From: Paenibacillus cremeus
GTDB taxonomy: Bacteria > Bacillota > Bacilli > Paenibacillales > NBRC-103111
Direction of reading: 5' to 3'
Length of the DNA stretch: 64,000 nt
NCBI RefSeq assembly: GCF_007786445.1
Contig: NZ_VNJI01000005.1
Span: 1 to 64,000 of the forward strand
The translations under genes and the position numbers were made by a program. A model generated the notes under the pieces. It saw nothing but the letters and a program-made list of their open reading frames with translations, was not told the origin of the DNA and did not search any database. Below, piece by piece: positions 23,367 to 33,309 of the stretch (its first letter is position 1; every line of letters begins with the position of its first letter).

Positions 23367-25916
23367 TTATTCGGTTACTAACCCTACGGCTACTTCCTGG
23401 TGTGCGAACAGCTGCTCCAGTGCCTCCGCTGCGAGCGGTTTGCTGAATAAATAGCCCTGTGCTTCATCGCATTTGCGCTGCTGCAGAAACTTCAGCTGCT
23501 CCTTCGTTTCCACGCCCTCGGCAATCACCTGCAGCTTCATGCTCTGAGCCATGGCAATGATGGTCGAGGTAATCTCCTCATTGTCGGAATCATTTTTGAT
23601 ATCGAACAAGAATGACTTATCAATCTTGAGCGTATTGATCGGCAGCTTCTTGATATAGCTGAGCGACGAATATCCGGTGCCGAAGTCATCGATCGCGATG
23701 CGAATCCCTAAGCTTCTTAAGGCATTCAGCTTAGCAATAACATACTCCTCGTTATGCATCGCAATGCTCTCGGTAATTTCCAGCTCCAGCAAGGTCGGAT
23801 CCAGACCCGTCTCTTTCAAAATCAATTGCACATTCTCAATAAAGTTTTTCTGCAAAAATTGGCGTGCCGACAGATTGACCGATACCTTCATCGGGTAATG
23901 TCCCTGTTTCTGCCATGTTACATTCTGCTCGCACGCTCTGCGCAGCACCCACTCGCCGATCGGAACGATCATGCCCGTCTCTTCGGCGATCGGAATAAAC
24001 TCCATCGGAGAAATTAAGCCCATCTCCGGCTGATTCCAGCGCACCAGCGCCTCGTTCCCGGTAATCCGGCCCGTTCTCAGATCTATCTGAGGCTGATAGT
24101 GAAGCAAGATCTCGTTATTATCGAGCGCTGTACGCAGGCGTTTCTCCAGCTTCACACGCTTGGAAATCACTTCGTTCATTTCATAGGCAAAGAACTGGTA
24201 GTTGTTGCGCCCTTGCTCCTTCGCCCGGTACATGGCAATGTCCGCATTGTTGACCAGCGTTTCAGCAGCCTTCCCGTGCTCAGGGAATAAGCTGATGCCT
24301 AGCGATGGCGTAACGAACAGCTCGTTGCCTTCGCAAATAAACGGCTTGGACAATTTGGTCAAAATATTTTGTGCTACCTGTGCGACATCTTCTCTTGTCT
24401 GATGCAAAATTTCCAAAATAAACTCGTCGCCGCCGGTCCGCGACACGGTGCCATGGCCGGCAATTTCCTCCGAGATGCGCTCCGCCACCGCCTTGAGCAG
24501 CAGATCCCCTACGGAATGCCCGAACGTATCGTTCACGAACTTGAATCGATCCAAGTCTACAAAGATGACCGCGAAGCGGCTGGAGCCGTCATTGGATTCC
24601 AATCGGTCTTGAAGACTTGTAATAAACGAACGGCGATTCGGCAGCCCTGTAAGATAGTCGTGGTAAGCGTGATATTCGATTTCGGCATTTTTGTTCTTCA
24701 GCTCGGTCGTGTAGCTCTCCAGGTTATGTGACATGATGTTCACCTGGTTAGCCAGGAGGCCGAACTCGTCATTGCGGTTAATGCTGACCTTGGCGCCGAA
24801 ATTGCCGTTCGCAATTTCGCCCACCTTCCTCAAAATCAAGTTCAGCGGTCGAACAATATACGTGGCGAGCACGAAACTGATCAAGAGCACCACCGTAATG
24901 ACGATGAGGGAAATGATTAAATTGTTGTACAGCTGCTTGTTCAGCACGTTCTGTATAATGTTGTAATCATTCACAATGCCGATGACATACGGGGTTTCGC
25001 TGTTGATCGAGATAAAGCTTTTGAGCACCTTCTTGTTGTTCACCGTTGCGATATAGCTCACCAGCTTGCCGGTCTCCATCGCCTCGGTAATGCTGGCTAA
25101 ATCCCGGTTTTTATCCTGGAATGTATATTTGCCGAATTGAATCTCTTGATTGACGTAATCGATGTACTTGACGCCTTCGATCTCCGTATAGATCGGCGGT
25201 TTGCCGAACGTCTTCGGGTTGAAACCGGTAATTTCCAGAATCGTGTCGTTATTCTTCTTGGTCTGCTCCAGGATGGACTCCGCACCGACTTGGTTTTTAA
25301 AGTTGATGATTTGTTCGTCACGCACATATGGGTTGATGATATAGTTGGTCGTTCCGTCGTAATAGTAGCCCCACTTATCGACATGATTAGGGTCGGTATA
25401 GGAGGTGTTCATCGGTCCGGACCAGTAATTTTTCAGCTTCTGCCCTTCCGAAATGCTCACGTTTCCTTTATCCAGCAGCTGGTTGAACGCGGTAAACCAA
25501 TATTTCCAGTCCTTCGTGCTCATGTCGCGTTCTTTCGGATCTGACGATTTGACCCCTTTAATATCGTCACCCACCCGCGTCATCAAGGTGATGTGCGATA
25601 CTCCGATCTTGTTGGCGACCTCCACCAAATCATCATTGGACACTTTGTTAATGTCCGGATCGAGCGCATATTGGGCCACAATGGCCGCTACGCGCAGCTT
25701 CTCCCCGATCAAGTCTTCGACATATTGGGCGCCGTATTGCGAGCGCTCAATCGAGGTGCCAATAATTTTGGCTAACACCTCGGTCTGCTTTTCCTGGTCC
25801 GTTCGCAGCAAATTTTCCGTAAAGTAATAGTTGACCACGTTGTTGACGATTAAGATCACAGTTACAACGAAGGAAAAGATTATCGATAATTTCTTTTTCA
25901 GGGACAAATAGATCAT
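23367..25916 (-). CDS. Membrane c-di-GMP enzyme: Cache-like sensor, HAMP, GGDEF and EAL
   Basis: An 849-residue protein: N-terminal helix (10-30), extracytoplasmic sensor of Cache type (about 35-330), second helix (332-354), HAMP (355-405), GGDEF domain (motif 495-499) and EAL domain (EAL 622-624, DDFGTGYSS from 743). Both catalytic signatures are intact, so it could make or degrade c-di-GMP; no RxxD I-site precedes GGDEF. Extracytoplasmic ligand unknown. It lies directly upstream of the riboswitch-controlled cyclase on the same strand, separated by a terminator. Confidence 0.92.
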   Translation of the reverse strand: MIYLSLKKKLSIIFSFVVTVILIVNNVVNYYFTENLLRTDQEKQTEVLAKIIGTSIERSQYGAQYVEDLIGEKLRVAAIVAQYALDPDINKVSNDDLVEVANKIGVSHITLMTRVGDDIKGVKSSDPKERDMSTKDWKYWFTAFNQLLDKGNVSISEGQKLKNYWSGPMNTSYTDPNHVDKWGYYYDGTTNYIINPYVRDEQIINFKNQVGAESILEQTKKNNDTILEITGFNPKTFGKPPIYTEIEGVKYIDYVNQEIQFGKYTFQDKNRDLASITEAMETGKLVSYIATVNNKKVLKSFISINSETPYVIGIVNDYNIIQNVLNKQLYNNLIISLIVITVVLLISFVLATYIVRPLNLILRKVGEIANGNFGAKVSINRNDEFGLLANQVNIMSHNLESYTTELKNKNAEIEYHAYHDYLTGLPNRRSFITSLQDRLESNDGSSRFAVIFVDLDRFKFVNDTFGHSVGDLLLKAVAERISEEIAGHGTVSRTGGDEFILEILHQTREDVAQVAQNILTKLSKPFICEGNELFVTPSLGISLFPEHGKAAETLVNNADIAMYRAKEQGRNNYQFFAYEMNEVISKRVKLEKRLRTALDNNEILLHYQPQIDLRTGRITGNEALVRWNQPEMGLISPMEFIPIAEETGMIVPIGEWVLRRACEQNVTWQKQGHYPMKVSVNLSARQFLQKNFIENVQLILKETGLDPTLLELEITESIAMHNEEYVIAKLNALRSLGIRIAIDDFGTGYSSLSYIKKLPINTLKIDKSFLFDIKNDSDNEEITSTIIAMAQSMKLQVIAEGVETKEQLKFLQQRKCDEAQGYLFSKPLAAEALEQLFAHQEVAVGLVTE

Positions 25917-25954
25917 TCCTTTAGGGGTATAAATAGGATTGGATTGAAGCCGAG

Positions 25955-26767
25955 TTAAGCGAAGTATTCAAAAAAGTTTTTTTGCGTTTCCCATAATCCG
26001 ATCTTGTGCAGCTTTGGCAGCGCAGGCTTCAGCATATCGCAAATGACCATCGCCATGACCTCCCCCGTAGGGTTGAGCTCTTTGAATTCCTCGGTGTCGA
26101 GATTCAGATGCTTGTGGTCAAACTTCGATATGACCAGCTCGTCCACAATCCGATCCAGCTCAGTCAAGCTCATCACAAGTCCGGTCACCGGATCAGGCTC
26201 CCCGGAAACGGTTACATCTATATAGTAGTTATGTCCGTGCCCATGGGGGTTATTGCATTTCCCAAATAATGCCTTATTTTCCTCCTCCGTAAGGTGATCG
26301 CTATGTAATCGATGCGCTGCGCAAAAATGATATTTACGTGTTAAGAACACCACGGAATCTCTCCCCTTCTCGGCTTGTAGCCAATGATCCTCCTGCACCC
26401 GAATCCGAAACAATTCACAGTTCTTCACTTGATGGTCCAGGCGGTTCCAAAAAAAGGACACCAAATTTTCGGCTGTGGGAACGTAATCCAAGAAATAGGG
26501 ATGCTCTTTATTTAAAAATTTTCCGTCGATGTCATTCATCACTTGCTTGGTGGCATGATCAATATCTAGCACATTAATGACCACCCCGGACTTCGGGTCG
26601 ATGTCACCGCGGATCGTGAGCTCTAAAGTATAGTCGTGCCCATGGCCGTTCGGATTGCTGCGGCTCGCGCCAAACACACGCTGATGCTCTTCTTCGCTCC
26701 AGCCTCGAACCTGGTAAGAACGCGCTGCTGAAAAGTGTATTTTTCGCGTAAGATACGCTTGTGCCAT
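25955..26767 (-). CDS. Two-domain 6-pyruvoyltetrahydropterin synthase/QueD-like protein
   Basis: A tandem fusion of two PTPS/QueD domains (270 residues). Domain 2 (about 141-270) keeps the zinc histidines (HGHGHN, H177 and H179), catalytic Cys171 in [13 protein letters not shown], and the DH pair (217-218). Domain 1 (about 5-135) keeps histidines (H11, H42, H44) but has [14 protein letters not shown]: Ala/Ser/Arg where Cys is expected, and LN in place of DH. Known members make 6-carboxytetrahydropterin (queuosine) or tetrahydropterin intermediates. No queC or queE gene is adjacent. Confidence 0.88.
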   Translation of the reverse strand: MAQAYLTRKIHFSAARSYQVRGWSEEEHQRVFGASRSNPNGHGHDYTLELTIRGDIDPKSGVVINVLDIDHATKQVMNDIDGKFLNKEHPYFLDYVPTAENLVSFFWNRLDHQVKNCELFRIRVQEDHWLQAEKGRDSVVFLTRKYHFCAAHRLHSDHLTEEENKALFGKCNNPHGHGHNYYIDVTVSGEPDPVTGLVMSLTELDRIVDELVISKFDHKHLNLDTEEFKELNPTGEVMAMVICDMLKPALPKLHKIGLWETQKNFFEYFA

Positions 26768-26992
26768 CTCCATCACCTTTCTGAAATCACATCATTTAGC
26801 AGCCGCTTTGCTCGATGCATCCGCATAATTCCACAATATATTACAAAGTAGAAATTGACAATATTAAAAACCTCAAGAATAGCTAAAGATAGGCCTTTGT
26901 GAGCAGGTCGTCTGTAACTTTTTTCCTATGTTAACAATTCTATCATCGACACTATTCAACGGTCAATTGAAAGAAATGGTAGTTTCATAGCG

Positions 26993-27033
26993 AAAAAAAG
27001 AAACCTCAGCGCACCGATTCGTGCCCGAGGTTT
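26993..27033 (-). terminator. Terminator of the aldo/keto reductase gene
   Basis: On the minus strand AAACCTC pairs with GAGGTTT (with an inner CAC/GTG) and runs into CTTTTTTTC. It follows the aldo/keto reductase stop by 10 bases. Confidence 0.8.
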
Positions 27034-27043
27034 CCTTCATATC

Positions 27044-27973
27044 CTATTTATCGATGACAGCCAACACAGCGTCACTTACTTGAGTCAGCTCACTCACCTC
27101 AGCCGGTGTGAGGGATACTTTTGCGGCGTCCGCATTTTCCTTGAGGTGGGTCGGACTTTGCGTGCCTACGATCGCCGATGTCATCGCATCCCGGTGAAGC
27201 AGCCATGCAATCGCCAGCTGGGTCATCGTGCAGTCCTTCTGCTCTGCGATCTTCCTCATCAGGTCAATCAGCTGGGTTTCCGCTTCCAGGTGCTCCGGTA
27301 AGAACAATCTCCGCGTTTTTCGGAAATCGTCTTCCGCCAGCTTCTTGCCGCCAAAATGATAAGCGCCAGTCAAGATGCCTTTGGCAATGGAGCTGTAGCT
27401 CATGATCCCAATCTGGTTCTCCAGGCAGTAAGGCACAAGCTCCTTCTCAATCTCCCGGTGAAGCAGGCTGTACTCCGGCTGTATCACATCGATCTGTGCA
27501 TATTGCGACGCTTCTTTCAGCTGCTCGAGTGAAAAATTCGATGCGCCGATTGCGCGGATTTTGCCTTCCTCTTTCAGCCGGTTGAACTCGCCCAGCGTCT
27601 CAGACACCGGAATTTCGTAGCTTGGCCAGTGGATGTAGTAAATATCGATATAGTCGGTCTTCAGGCGCTTCAAGCTGTTCTCCGCCGATTGGCGCACATC
27701 CGCCGGAGCGAGGTTCGCCCGGCTTACTTTCGTCGCGATCACGCAATCGCTGCGGCGTCCTGCGAGCGCTTGCCCAACAATCTCTTCGGAATGGCCGGAG
27801 CCATAGCCCTCAGCCGTATCGAACGTCGTGATGCCTTCGCTCAATGCCGCTTGCAGCGTACCGATGTTGTTGTCATCACTAGTGAATTCCCAGGGTCCCC
27901 CGCCAAGCTCCCAGCAGCCGAAGGTAACGGCGGAGATTTGAAGGCCTGATCGGCCTAATGTGTTGTATTTCAT
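27044..27973 (-). CDS. Aldo/keto reductase
   Basis: A 309-residue NADPH-dependent oxidoreductase. It carries the AKR signatures FDTAEGYGSGHSE (catalytic Asp/Tyr), ATKV (Lys) and IHWPS (His). It lies 21 bases downstream of the alginate-lyase-family gene and likely belongs to that operon, where it may reduce the carbonyl released from the sugar; that assignment is inference. Confidence 0.9.
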   Translation of the reverse strand: MKYNTLGRSGLQISAVTFGCWELGGGPWEFTSDDNNIGTLQAALSEGITTFDTAEGYGSGHSEEIVGQALAGRRSDCVIATKVSRANLAPADVRQSAENSLKRLKTDYIDIYYIHWPSYEIPVSETLGEFNRLKEEGKIRAIGASNFSLEQLKEASQYAQIDVIQPEYSLLHREIEKELVPYCLENQIGIMSYSSIAKGILTGAYHFGGKKLAEDDFRKTRRLFLPEHLEAETQLIDLMRKIAEQKDCTMTQLAIAWLLHRDAMTSAIVGTQSPTHLKENADAAKVSLTPAEVSELTQVSDAVLAVIDK

Positions 27974-27994
27974 CGTTAGGTAGTCCTCCTTAGG

Positions 27995-29119
27995 CTATAA
28001 CCATAAAATGGGCTGACGGATAGCGATATTGCGGCGCACTTCCGTATCCGTAGGATCCGGGTCCAGGCTCTTCCAGAGCTCGATGTACTCCGGTTTATTC
28101 AATGCCAGACCGGCGAACAACAGCGACGGCACCTTCGCGGGCCAGCCCTCGTCGTGCTCCACATCCGGCGGCAGCGGCCAAGAGGCTTTATCGATCAAGT
28201 ACGGGAACAAGTAATCGAGCCCGCGGCCAATGCTGCGCCCATCGGGCAGCTCGAAGCCCCAAAGATCGTCATCCGGTGTAGACAAAATTTGGCACAGGTT
28301 AATCATATTATCCAGAACGAAAATGGAGTAGCCGTACGGCTTCGTCCGCCCCAGCTCGCGAGGAAATCCGCCGTCCAGCGCCATTTGGCCCAATAGGGTG
28401 GTTTTATAGCGCTCCCGGCAAAATTGCAGCATCTCCTCGTTCCCCGTAAACCGAGCGAAGGCCGCCGCCTGTACGAACCAGCACACCCCATGATTGTTGT
28501 CCGCGTTCATTTCTTCAATCCCGTTCGGATGCGTGCTCATCCATTCCAAATAATCTGCGAACCATGCTTTAAGCCCGACATAAACGTCCTCCGACATCGA
28601 CGCCGAGCTTTTGATCGCATCAATCGCCACCGGCACGTCGATCAAATGCAGCGTATCGATAATGCCGATGCCGCGGCCCGCGCAAATGCCCGGAATCGCT
28701 TGAGCATACAGCAAATTCGGGTTCATCCGCGTGCGTTCATCCAGGAAAAACTCACGAAGGAGCTGTACCGCTTTCTCGGCGTAAGCTTCTTGCTTGGTCA
28801 CCACATAGCCTGCGGCTAGATGCGCCACAAGCGTTCGCATGCTGCGTAGAAACCCACGGTGATAATAAAAATTTTCGGGATTGCTCTCGCCGTCCCTACG
28901 TATGTAAGGAAGTCCATCCGGCGTATCCGGGTTCGGCCACCAGTAATCGCCGTTGGAGTAAAAATCATGAGGCCCACCCTCGCTCATCGGCGCCACCGCA
29001 TCTGTAATATGAATGGGGCTTGCCTTGAGCGATTCGTCGGCATGCTTAACAATCCACGAGCGGTCTATTAACGAGTTCAAATCAAGTTCTGTTGGGGCAG
29101 ATCGAGCATCCATGTTCAT
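27995..29119 (-). CDS. Alginate lyase family protein (PF05426-type polysaccharide lyase)
   Basis: This 374-residue protein resembles the alginate lyase family. It contains YWWPNPDTPDG (58-69), RMNPN (131-135), N209-H210 in ADNNHGVCW and Y262/Y264 in KPYGYSIF, in the order expected for the catalytic Asn, His and Tyr. No signal peptide is seen, so it may act on oligosaccharides inside the cell. The substrate may be a uronate oligosaccharide (PL5/PL38-like), not necessarily alginate. A paralogue lies at 59684-60871. AAGGAGT lies about 12 bases before the ATG. Confidence 0.78.
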   Translation of the reverse strand: MNMDARSAPTELDLNSLIDRSWIVKHADESLKASPIHITDAVAPMSEGGPHDFYSNGDYWWPNPDTPDGLPYIRRDGESNPENFYYHRGFLRSMRTLVAHLAAGYVVTKQEAYAEKAVQLLREFFLDERTRMNPNLLYAQAIPGICAGRGIGIIDTLHLIDVPVAIDAIKSSASMSEDVYVGLKAWFADYLEWMSTHPNGIEEMNADNNHGVCWFVQAAAFARFTGNEEMLQFCRERYKTTLLGQMALDGGFPRELGRTKPYGYSIFVLDNMINLCQILSTPDDDLWGFELPDGRSIGRGLDYLFPYLIDKASWPLPPDVEHDEGWPAKVPSLLFAGLALNKPEYIELWKSLDPDPTDTEVRRNIAIRQPILWL

Positions 29120-29138
29120 TGGTCCGGATTCACTCCTT

Positions 29139-29159
29139 CTAGAGCTAGAATAGCTCTAG
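29139..29159. promoter_or_regulatory. Perfect 9-bp inverted repeat next to the lyase ribosome site
   Basis: CTAGAGCTA (29139-29147) and TAGCTCTAG (29151-29159) flank a GAA spacer. On the minus strand the repeat ends directly before the AAGGAGT ribosome site of the lyase gene. It could be a repressor operator or a translational hairpin. Confidence 0.6.
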
Positions 29160-29228
29160 TGAACATTATAGCCTGAGCAGGTTAAGGAAAACTTGTGATT
29201 TTTTATGATTCGGTTGTCTTTTTCCGCT

Positions 29229-30224
29229 TCACGAGCCGATTTTCACTACGGTCCTGCCGCGTACTGTTCCTTTCAAAATCTCCTGAAGCTTGTCCGGCAA
29301 ATCAGTGAGCGTGATCTCCTGTCCGATGCTCTCCAGCAGCTGCCGCGGCTTTAAGTCTCCCGCCAGCCTCTGCCAGATGACGCGCCGAACATCCGCCGGA
29401 CAATATACCGAGTCGATCCCGAGCACATTGACTCCACGGAGAATAAACGGATACACCGTGGTCGGAACCTCGAACCCGCCCGTCAAGCCGCTGACCGCCA
29501 CCGAGCCGCCATAGCGCAAGCTGCTTACAATGGAAGCCAGCGTCCTTCCGCCGACCGGATCTACCGCTCCTGCCCAGCGCTGCTGCTGCAACGGGGGAAG
29601 CTTCTCCGGTGTCAGCTCCGAACGGTCGATGATCTCTTGTGCACCGAGCTCACGTAAGTAATCATGCTCCGCTTGTTTTCCGGTGCTCGCGGCCACGTCG
29701 TAGCCAAGGCCGGCCAGCATGGCGATAGCCAAGCTCCCGACACCGCCGGAGGCGCCGGTGACCAGCACGCGGCCCTGATCAGGGCGCAGTCCGTTCTGCT
29801 CCAGCCTTAAGATCGACAGCGCAGCCGTAAAGCCGGCGGTGCCCAGCGCCATCGCTTCCTTCAAAGATAGTCCCTCCGGCAGCGGAATGAGCCAATCCGC
29901 CGGAACGCGGGCAAGCTCGCTGTAGCCGCCAGGATGCCCCGTGCCCAGCTCATAGCCTGTGGCAATCACCGGATCGCCGGCTTGGAATCGCGGATCGGAC
30001 GACTGCTCGACCATCCCCGCCAAATCAATCCCCGGTACCATCGGATATGACTTCACAATCCGGTTGTCCGGGGACGCCGCCATCCCGTCCTTATAATTGA
30101 CGCTGGAATAAGCGACGCGAACCGTTACTTCGCCTTGCGGCAAAGCTTGTTCCGTCAGCTCCCTTACTTCAGTGCTGAAGCCTTCCTCCGTCCGGTTCAT
30201 GACCAATGCCCGATATGTACTCAT
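29229..30224 (-). CDS. Zinc-free alcohol dehydrogenase/quinone reductase, YhdH/YhfP (AcuI) type
   Basis: A 331-residue MDR-family oxidoreductase with VNYKDG near residue 45 and the NADPH-binding GASGGVGSLA. The relatives AcuI and YhdH reduce acryloyl-CoA. The ribosome site (GGAGG) is about 13 bases upstream. No zinc-binding cysteines are seen. Substrate unproven. Confidence 0.85.
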   Translation of the reverse strand: MSTYRALVMNRTEEGFSTEVRELTEQALPQGEVTVRVAYSSVNYKDGMAASPDNRIVKSYPMVPGIDLAGMVEQSSDPRFQAGDPVIATGYELGTGHPGGYSELARVPADWLIPLPEGLSLKEAMALGTAGFTAALSILRLEQNGLRPDQGRVLVTGASGGVGSLAIAMLAGLGYDVAASTGKQAEHDYLRELGAQEIIDRSELTPEKLPPLQQQRWAGAVDPVGGRTLASIVSSLRYGGSVAVSGLTGGFEVPTTVYPFILRGVNVLGIDSVYCPADVRRVIWQRLAGDLKPRQLLESIGQEITLTDLPDKLQEILKGTVRGRTVVKIGS

Positions 30225-30273
30225 CTGGAACTTCGAACCTCCTTGGATCCCTTTTGGGCGGACCCGTTGTGCT

Positions 30274-30798
30274 TTAGATTTTTAGATAACGTTCTTCAAT
30301 CACACTCCGATGGTGTAGTTCATGTCCAGCAATAATATAGCCTAGAGACCGCGCGCTGACTTCGATGTTGTTCGCGGTCCCTTTGCGCAGCCACGCTTCA
30401 TCTTGTATCCCCTGAAGCAAGCTTAGTGTCGCTTGGCGAACTACAGCAAGCTCGTCCACCAGCTCCGCTATTGTCCTCTGGTCGAATGACGCTCCCGCAA
30501 CGAATGCCTCCTCGCTAAAGCCCGGCAAATTCGTCGTATCGCCCCGGGCGATCCGCAGCAAACGATAGCTCATAATGCGCTCCGTGTCGGCCATGTGGCC
30601 CAGCACTTCCTTCAAGCTCCACTTGCCTGGCGCATAACGAAAGCTTCCTCGTTCCTCGGTGATGCCTTCGAGCAGTGCGGTCGTTGCTTGGAGCTGTGAA
30701 CGCAAAATGTCCGGTAAATTCCCATCCGGCACTAGTTCGACATATTGGCCGAAATACGATGCATATTCGCTTGGTTCAGGTCTCGACAGCCTGCTCAT
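30274..30798 (-). CDS. DinB/YfiT family protein
   Basis: A 174-residue four-helix-bundle protein. Metal-binding histidines are H68 (in VLGHMADTER) and H159-x3-H163 (GHELHHR), as in DinB/BstA-type thiol transferases. In Firmicutes this family includes bacillithiol-dependent enzymes, and the substrate is unknown. Confidence 0.88.
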   Translation of the reverse strand: MSRLSRPEPSEYASYFGQYVELVPDGNLPDILRSQLQATTALLEGITEERGSFRYAPGKWSLKEVLGHMADTERIMSYRLLRIARGDTTNLPGFSEEAFVAGASFDQRTIAELVDELAVVRQATLSLLQGIQDEAWLRKGTANNIEVSARSLGYIIAGHELHHRSVIEERYLKI

Positions 30799-30863
30799 GA
30801 GCTCTCACTCGCTTTCCAATAATTGTATCCGATGCTTACCCGCTTTATTATACTTCATTTTGC

Positions 30864-31016
30864 TCACGAGAAGGTGTTGATTTTTTTCACCAGCGCATCC
30901 GTGCTTTTCTTTAAAGCCTCCAGCTCTTTCTGCATTTTCTGCAGGTCTTTGAACATCTGCTTCATGTCTTTATCGTCCGACAGCACCTTGATCCCGTGAT
31001 TGAAATATTCTTTCAT
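30864..31016 (-). CDS. Small coiled-coil protein, unknown
   Basis: A 50-residue protein, MKEYFNHGIKVLSDDKDMKQ then a Lys/Glu heptad-like helix. The start at 31016 has only a weak purine run (GCAGG) before it. Its downstream neighbour is the DinB gene on the same strand. Confidence 0.5.
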   Translation of the reverse strand: MKEYFNHGIKVLSDDKDMKQMFKDLQKMQKELEALKKSTDALVKKINTFS

Positions 31017-31169
31017 CCTGCGCTCACCCGTCCCTGCTCGATGGTTTTGCTCACAGCATACGGGCGAATACGCTTTTGTGCTTCCACCATTGTCCCGGCC
31101 GGCCAACATAATTTTCCTCCACTACGGACACCCTAACAATCGCAGGCTTTGCGAAAGGAGGAGAACCAT

Positions 31170-31307
31170 ATGCCGAATTCGGACTTGAACGGGGATACCG
31201 AAACTTTTGTGAAAAAGATTCAGGACAATCAGAAAAAAGCCGAGAAAAACAAGCGCACCCAAGGGGACGGCTTCACAGGGAAGCATTTGCCTAACAACCG
31301 CCATTAG
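31170..31307 (+). CDS. DUF4023-like small protein
   Basis: A 45-residue basic protein with the pattern TFVKKIQDNQKKAEKNKR then GKHLPNNRH at the end, as in the DUF4023 family of Bacillales. AAAGGAGGAG precedes the ATG at 31170. Function is unknown. A bidirectional terminator follows. Confidence 0.8.
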   Translation: MPNSDLNGDTETFVKKIQDNQKKAEKNKRTQGDGFTGKHLPNNRH

Positions 31308-31327
31308 CCTTATTTGTTAACCGAAAA

Positions 31328-31372
31328 AGCCTGCTCCCCAGCGATTGGAACTGGAGTGCAGGCTCTTTATTG
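31328..31372. terminator. Bidirectional terminator
   Basis: AGCCTGC (31328-31334) pairs with GCAGGCT (31358-31364) with an inner CTCC/GGAG-type extension. A T-run follows in both directions (CTTTATT on plus, CTTTTTC on minus), fitting the convergent DUF4023 and PhyH genes. Confidence 0.75.
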
Positions 31373-31374
31373 GT

Positions 31375-32214
31375 TTAGCTTTGGTTGCGGTGATAGACCA
31401 GCGGATTGAGCGGACTTGCGGCCAGCTCTCCCGGCTTAACACCTGGCAGCCAGCGGTTCAAATCGTTGCTTCTCGCTTTGCTGTCCGGCTCCAAGGCGCG
31501 GACTCCATCTGCGAAATAGATGATCGTCATGACCTCACGCATCTGCTCCGTCGGATTCCCTGGTGCAGAGTGGAGTGTCCAGCCGGAATGGAAGGTTGCA
31601 TCCCCGGCGGTGAGCGCACCGTAGTTGACGGTGTTCAGCCCTTTGGCCTCGATGTAGCTGCCGAGCGTCTTATGCGATTCATCGGAGATGAGCTCGCGGG
31701 TAATGTGACCATGGTGATGGGAGCCGTCGACGAAGGTCATCGAGCCCACCGCTTCGGATACCGGCACCAGCGGCATCCACATGGTGATCGTATTCCTCGT
31801 GTCGAGCGGCCAATAGATTTGATCTTGGTGCCACGGCGTATGGCCGCCACCGGGCTCCTTGAACAGCGCCTGATCGTGGTAAATTCGCACGCCGTCCACG
31901 CCCATCAGGTCAGCGGCGATTTTGGCGAAGCGGCGGGCCAGCACGAAGCGCTTGGCTTCCTCGCTCATTTCCCACAGGTTGCCGACCTGGATGAAGGCTT
32001 TGCCGTACGTGTCACGTTCATGCACCGGCTTGGTGTGATGATTGTGCTCTCTTACTAAATTTTCGAGCAGCGGCTCATAAATTTGAATTTCCTCCGGTGT
32101 AGCAACCCCACGCAGCACGAGGTGACCGCTCATTTGATAGGATGCGATCTGCTCCTGCGTTAAAGCGTATTCCTCATTCAGCTTCGGCAAAGCCTCCAAT
32201 TGCAGCTCTTTGCT
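31375..32214 (-). CDS. Phytanoyl-CoA dioxygenase (PhyH) family protein, copy 1
   Basis: A 279-residue Fe(II)/2-oxoglutarate dioxygenase. The metal triad is suggested by HxD in TPWHQDQIYW and by the later His in HSGWTLHSA (followed by N and R for oxoglutarate). AGAGGAG precedes ATG at 32214. It is transcribed divergently from an AraC regulator (32405), which probably controls it. A similar dioxygenase/AraC pair lies at 51074-53015. Small-molecule substrates are unknown. Confidence 0.85.
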   Translation of the reverse strand, partial: SKELQLEALPKLNEEYALTQEQIASYQMSGHLVLRGVATPEEIQIYEPLLENLVREHNHHTKPVHERDTYGKAFIQVGNLWEMSEEAKRFVLARRFAKIAADLMGVDGVRIYHDQALFKEPGGGHTPWHQDQIYWPLDTRNTITMWMPLVPVSEAVGSMTFVDGSHHHGHITRELISDESHKTLGSYIEAKGLNTVNYGALTAGDATFHSGWTLHSAPGNPTEQMREVMTIIYFADGVRALEPDSKARSNDLNRWLPGVKPGELAASPLNPLVYHRNQS

Positions 32215-32404
32215 CATCCCCAGCACTCCTCTTAGCCCTCGATTAGATTCCATTAGATTTACCTTTTATATCTTCCATTATAACGAGAGCTGCAGCTGCA
32301 AGCTTTGTTCAGGCTTATCGTCTCGTTTGTCAAAAACAACTGTCTTTTTCGATTGAGCCATGCTACGATCAGATGAAAGGAATGGAAAAGGCAGGGAATT
32401 CGTC

Positions 32405-33295
32405 ATGTATTTATCCGACTTACTGGAGCAAAGCCCGATGGTGCCGTATATCCGCGAAAGCAACTTTGCCGTACGATCGCCATGGATGATGCCGGAGCGT
32501 AGACTGCTCGACTATTTGCTAGTCTATATCCAAGAGGGGACATGCGTTTTTCGGATCGACGGTCACGATTATGAATTCACGAGTGGGGAATTTTGTCTAA
32601 TTCAACCGAACAGCACAAACCTCTTAGAAGGTAGAACAAATACGATCACGCCGTTTGCGCATCTGGACATCTTTTATTCCCCCTTGCGGGAGCAAAGCTT
32701 TCCTACCCGCGCAGGGCAGCTGGATTTGACCGCATACCGCCATCTGATGCAGCCAAGGCTGAACGATCTGACCGGGATTGACATTCCCATCCGACTGGCT
32801 CCGAAGCGGCCGGTGCAATTCCGCGAAGCGTTCCTGAACATGGTGGAATGCTGGCAGCATCGCGATCCATTGCTTCAGCTCAAGGCACAGACGCTGGCCT
32901 CGGAGATTGTGCTTGCGATCCTGGAGGACCATACGAAGCCGCACGAGACCGTCCGGCTTGCGCCGCAATCGCTCAACTGGATCACCTCATTTTTCTCGTT
33001 TCACCTCTCGGAGCCGCTGTCCATTGCGGAGATGGCCCAGCGAGCAAATCTATCTCCTTCCCGCTTCAGCGCTGTGTTCAAGGCGCAATTCGGCGTCCCG
33101 CCGCACCAGTATTTGCTCGAGCTGCGCATTCGCCACGCCAAGGAGCTGCTGGAGACGACCGAGCTCCATCTGGAGGAGGTGGCGGGCTATTGCGGCTTTG
33201 CGGACATCCATCACTTCTCCAAAGCGTTCAAGGCCAAGACCGGTCAGAGCCCAGGCAGCTATCGCAGCAGGATGCGGGACACGAATGGGGGATAG
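32405..33295 (+). CDS. AraC family transcriptional regulator (partner of PhyH copy 1)
   Basis: A 296-residue regulator. The N-terminal half is a cupin-like ligand-binding domain (FRIDGHDYEFTSGEFCLIQPN). The C-terminal ~100 residues have two helix-turn-helix motifs (LSIAEMAQRANLSPSRFSAVFKA, then LEEVAGYCGFADIHHFSKAFK). It is divergent from the dioxygenase, with a 190-base gap. A 7-bp inverted repeat AACGAGA (32282-32288)/TCTCGTT (32321-32327) lies between them and may be part of the regulatory region. Confidence 0.9.
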   Translation: MYLSDLLEQSPMVPYIRESNFAVRSPWMMPERRLLDYLLVYIQEGTCVFRIDGHDYEFTSGEFCLIQPNSTNLLEGRTNTITPFAHLDIFYSPLREQSFPTRAGQLDLTAYRHLMQPRLNDLTGIDIPIRLAPKRPVQFREAFLNMVECWQHRDPLLQLKAQTLASEIVLAILEDHTKPHETVRLAPQSLNWITSFFSFHLSEPLSIAEMAQRANLSPSRFSAVFKAQFGVPPHQYLLELRIRHAKELLETTELHLEEVAGYCGFADIHHFSKAFKAKTGQSPGSYRSRMRDTNGG

Positions 33296-33309
33296 GTGTC
33301 GAGCTGCAT

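Noticed and set aside
26780-27000. preQ1 or THF riboswitch before the PTPS-like gene
   Set aside because: No conserved aptamer core of either class was found in the sequence upstream.
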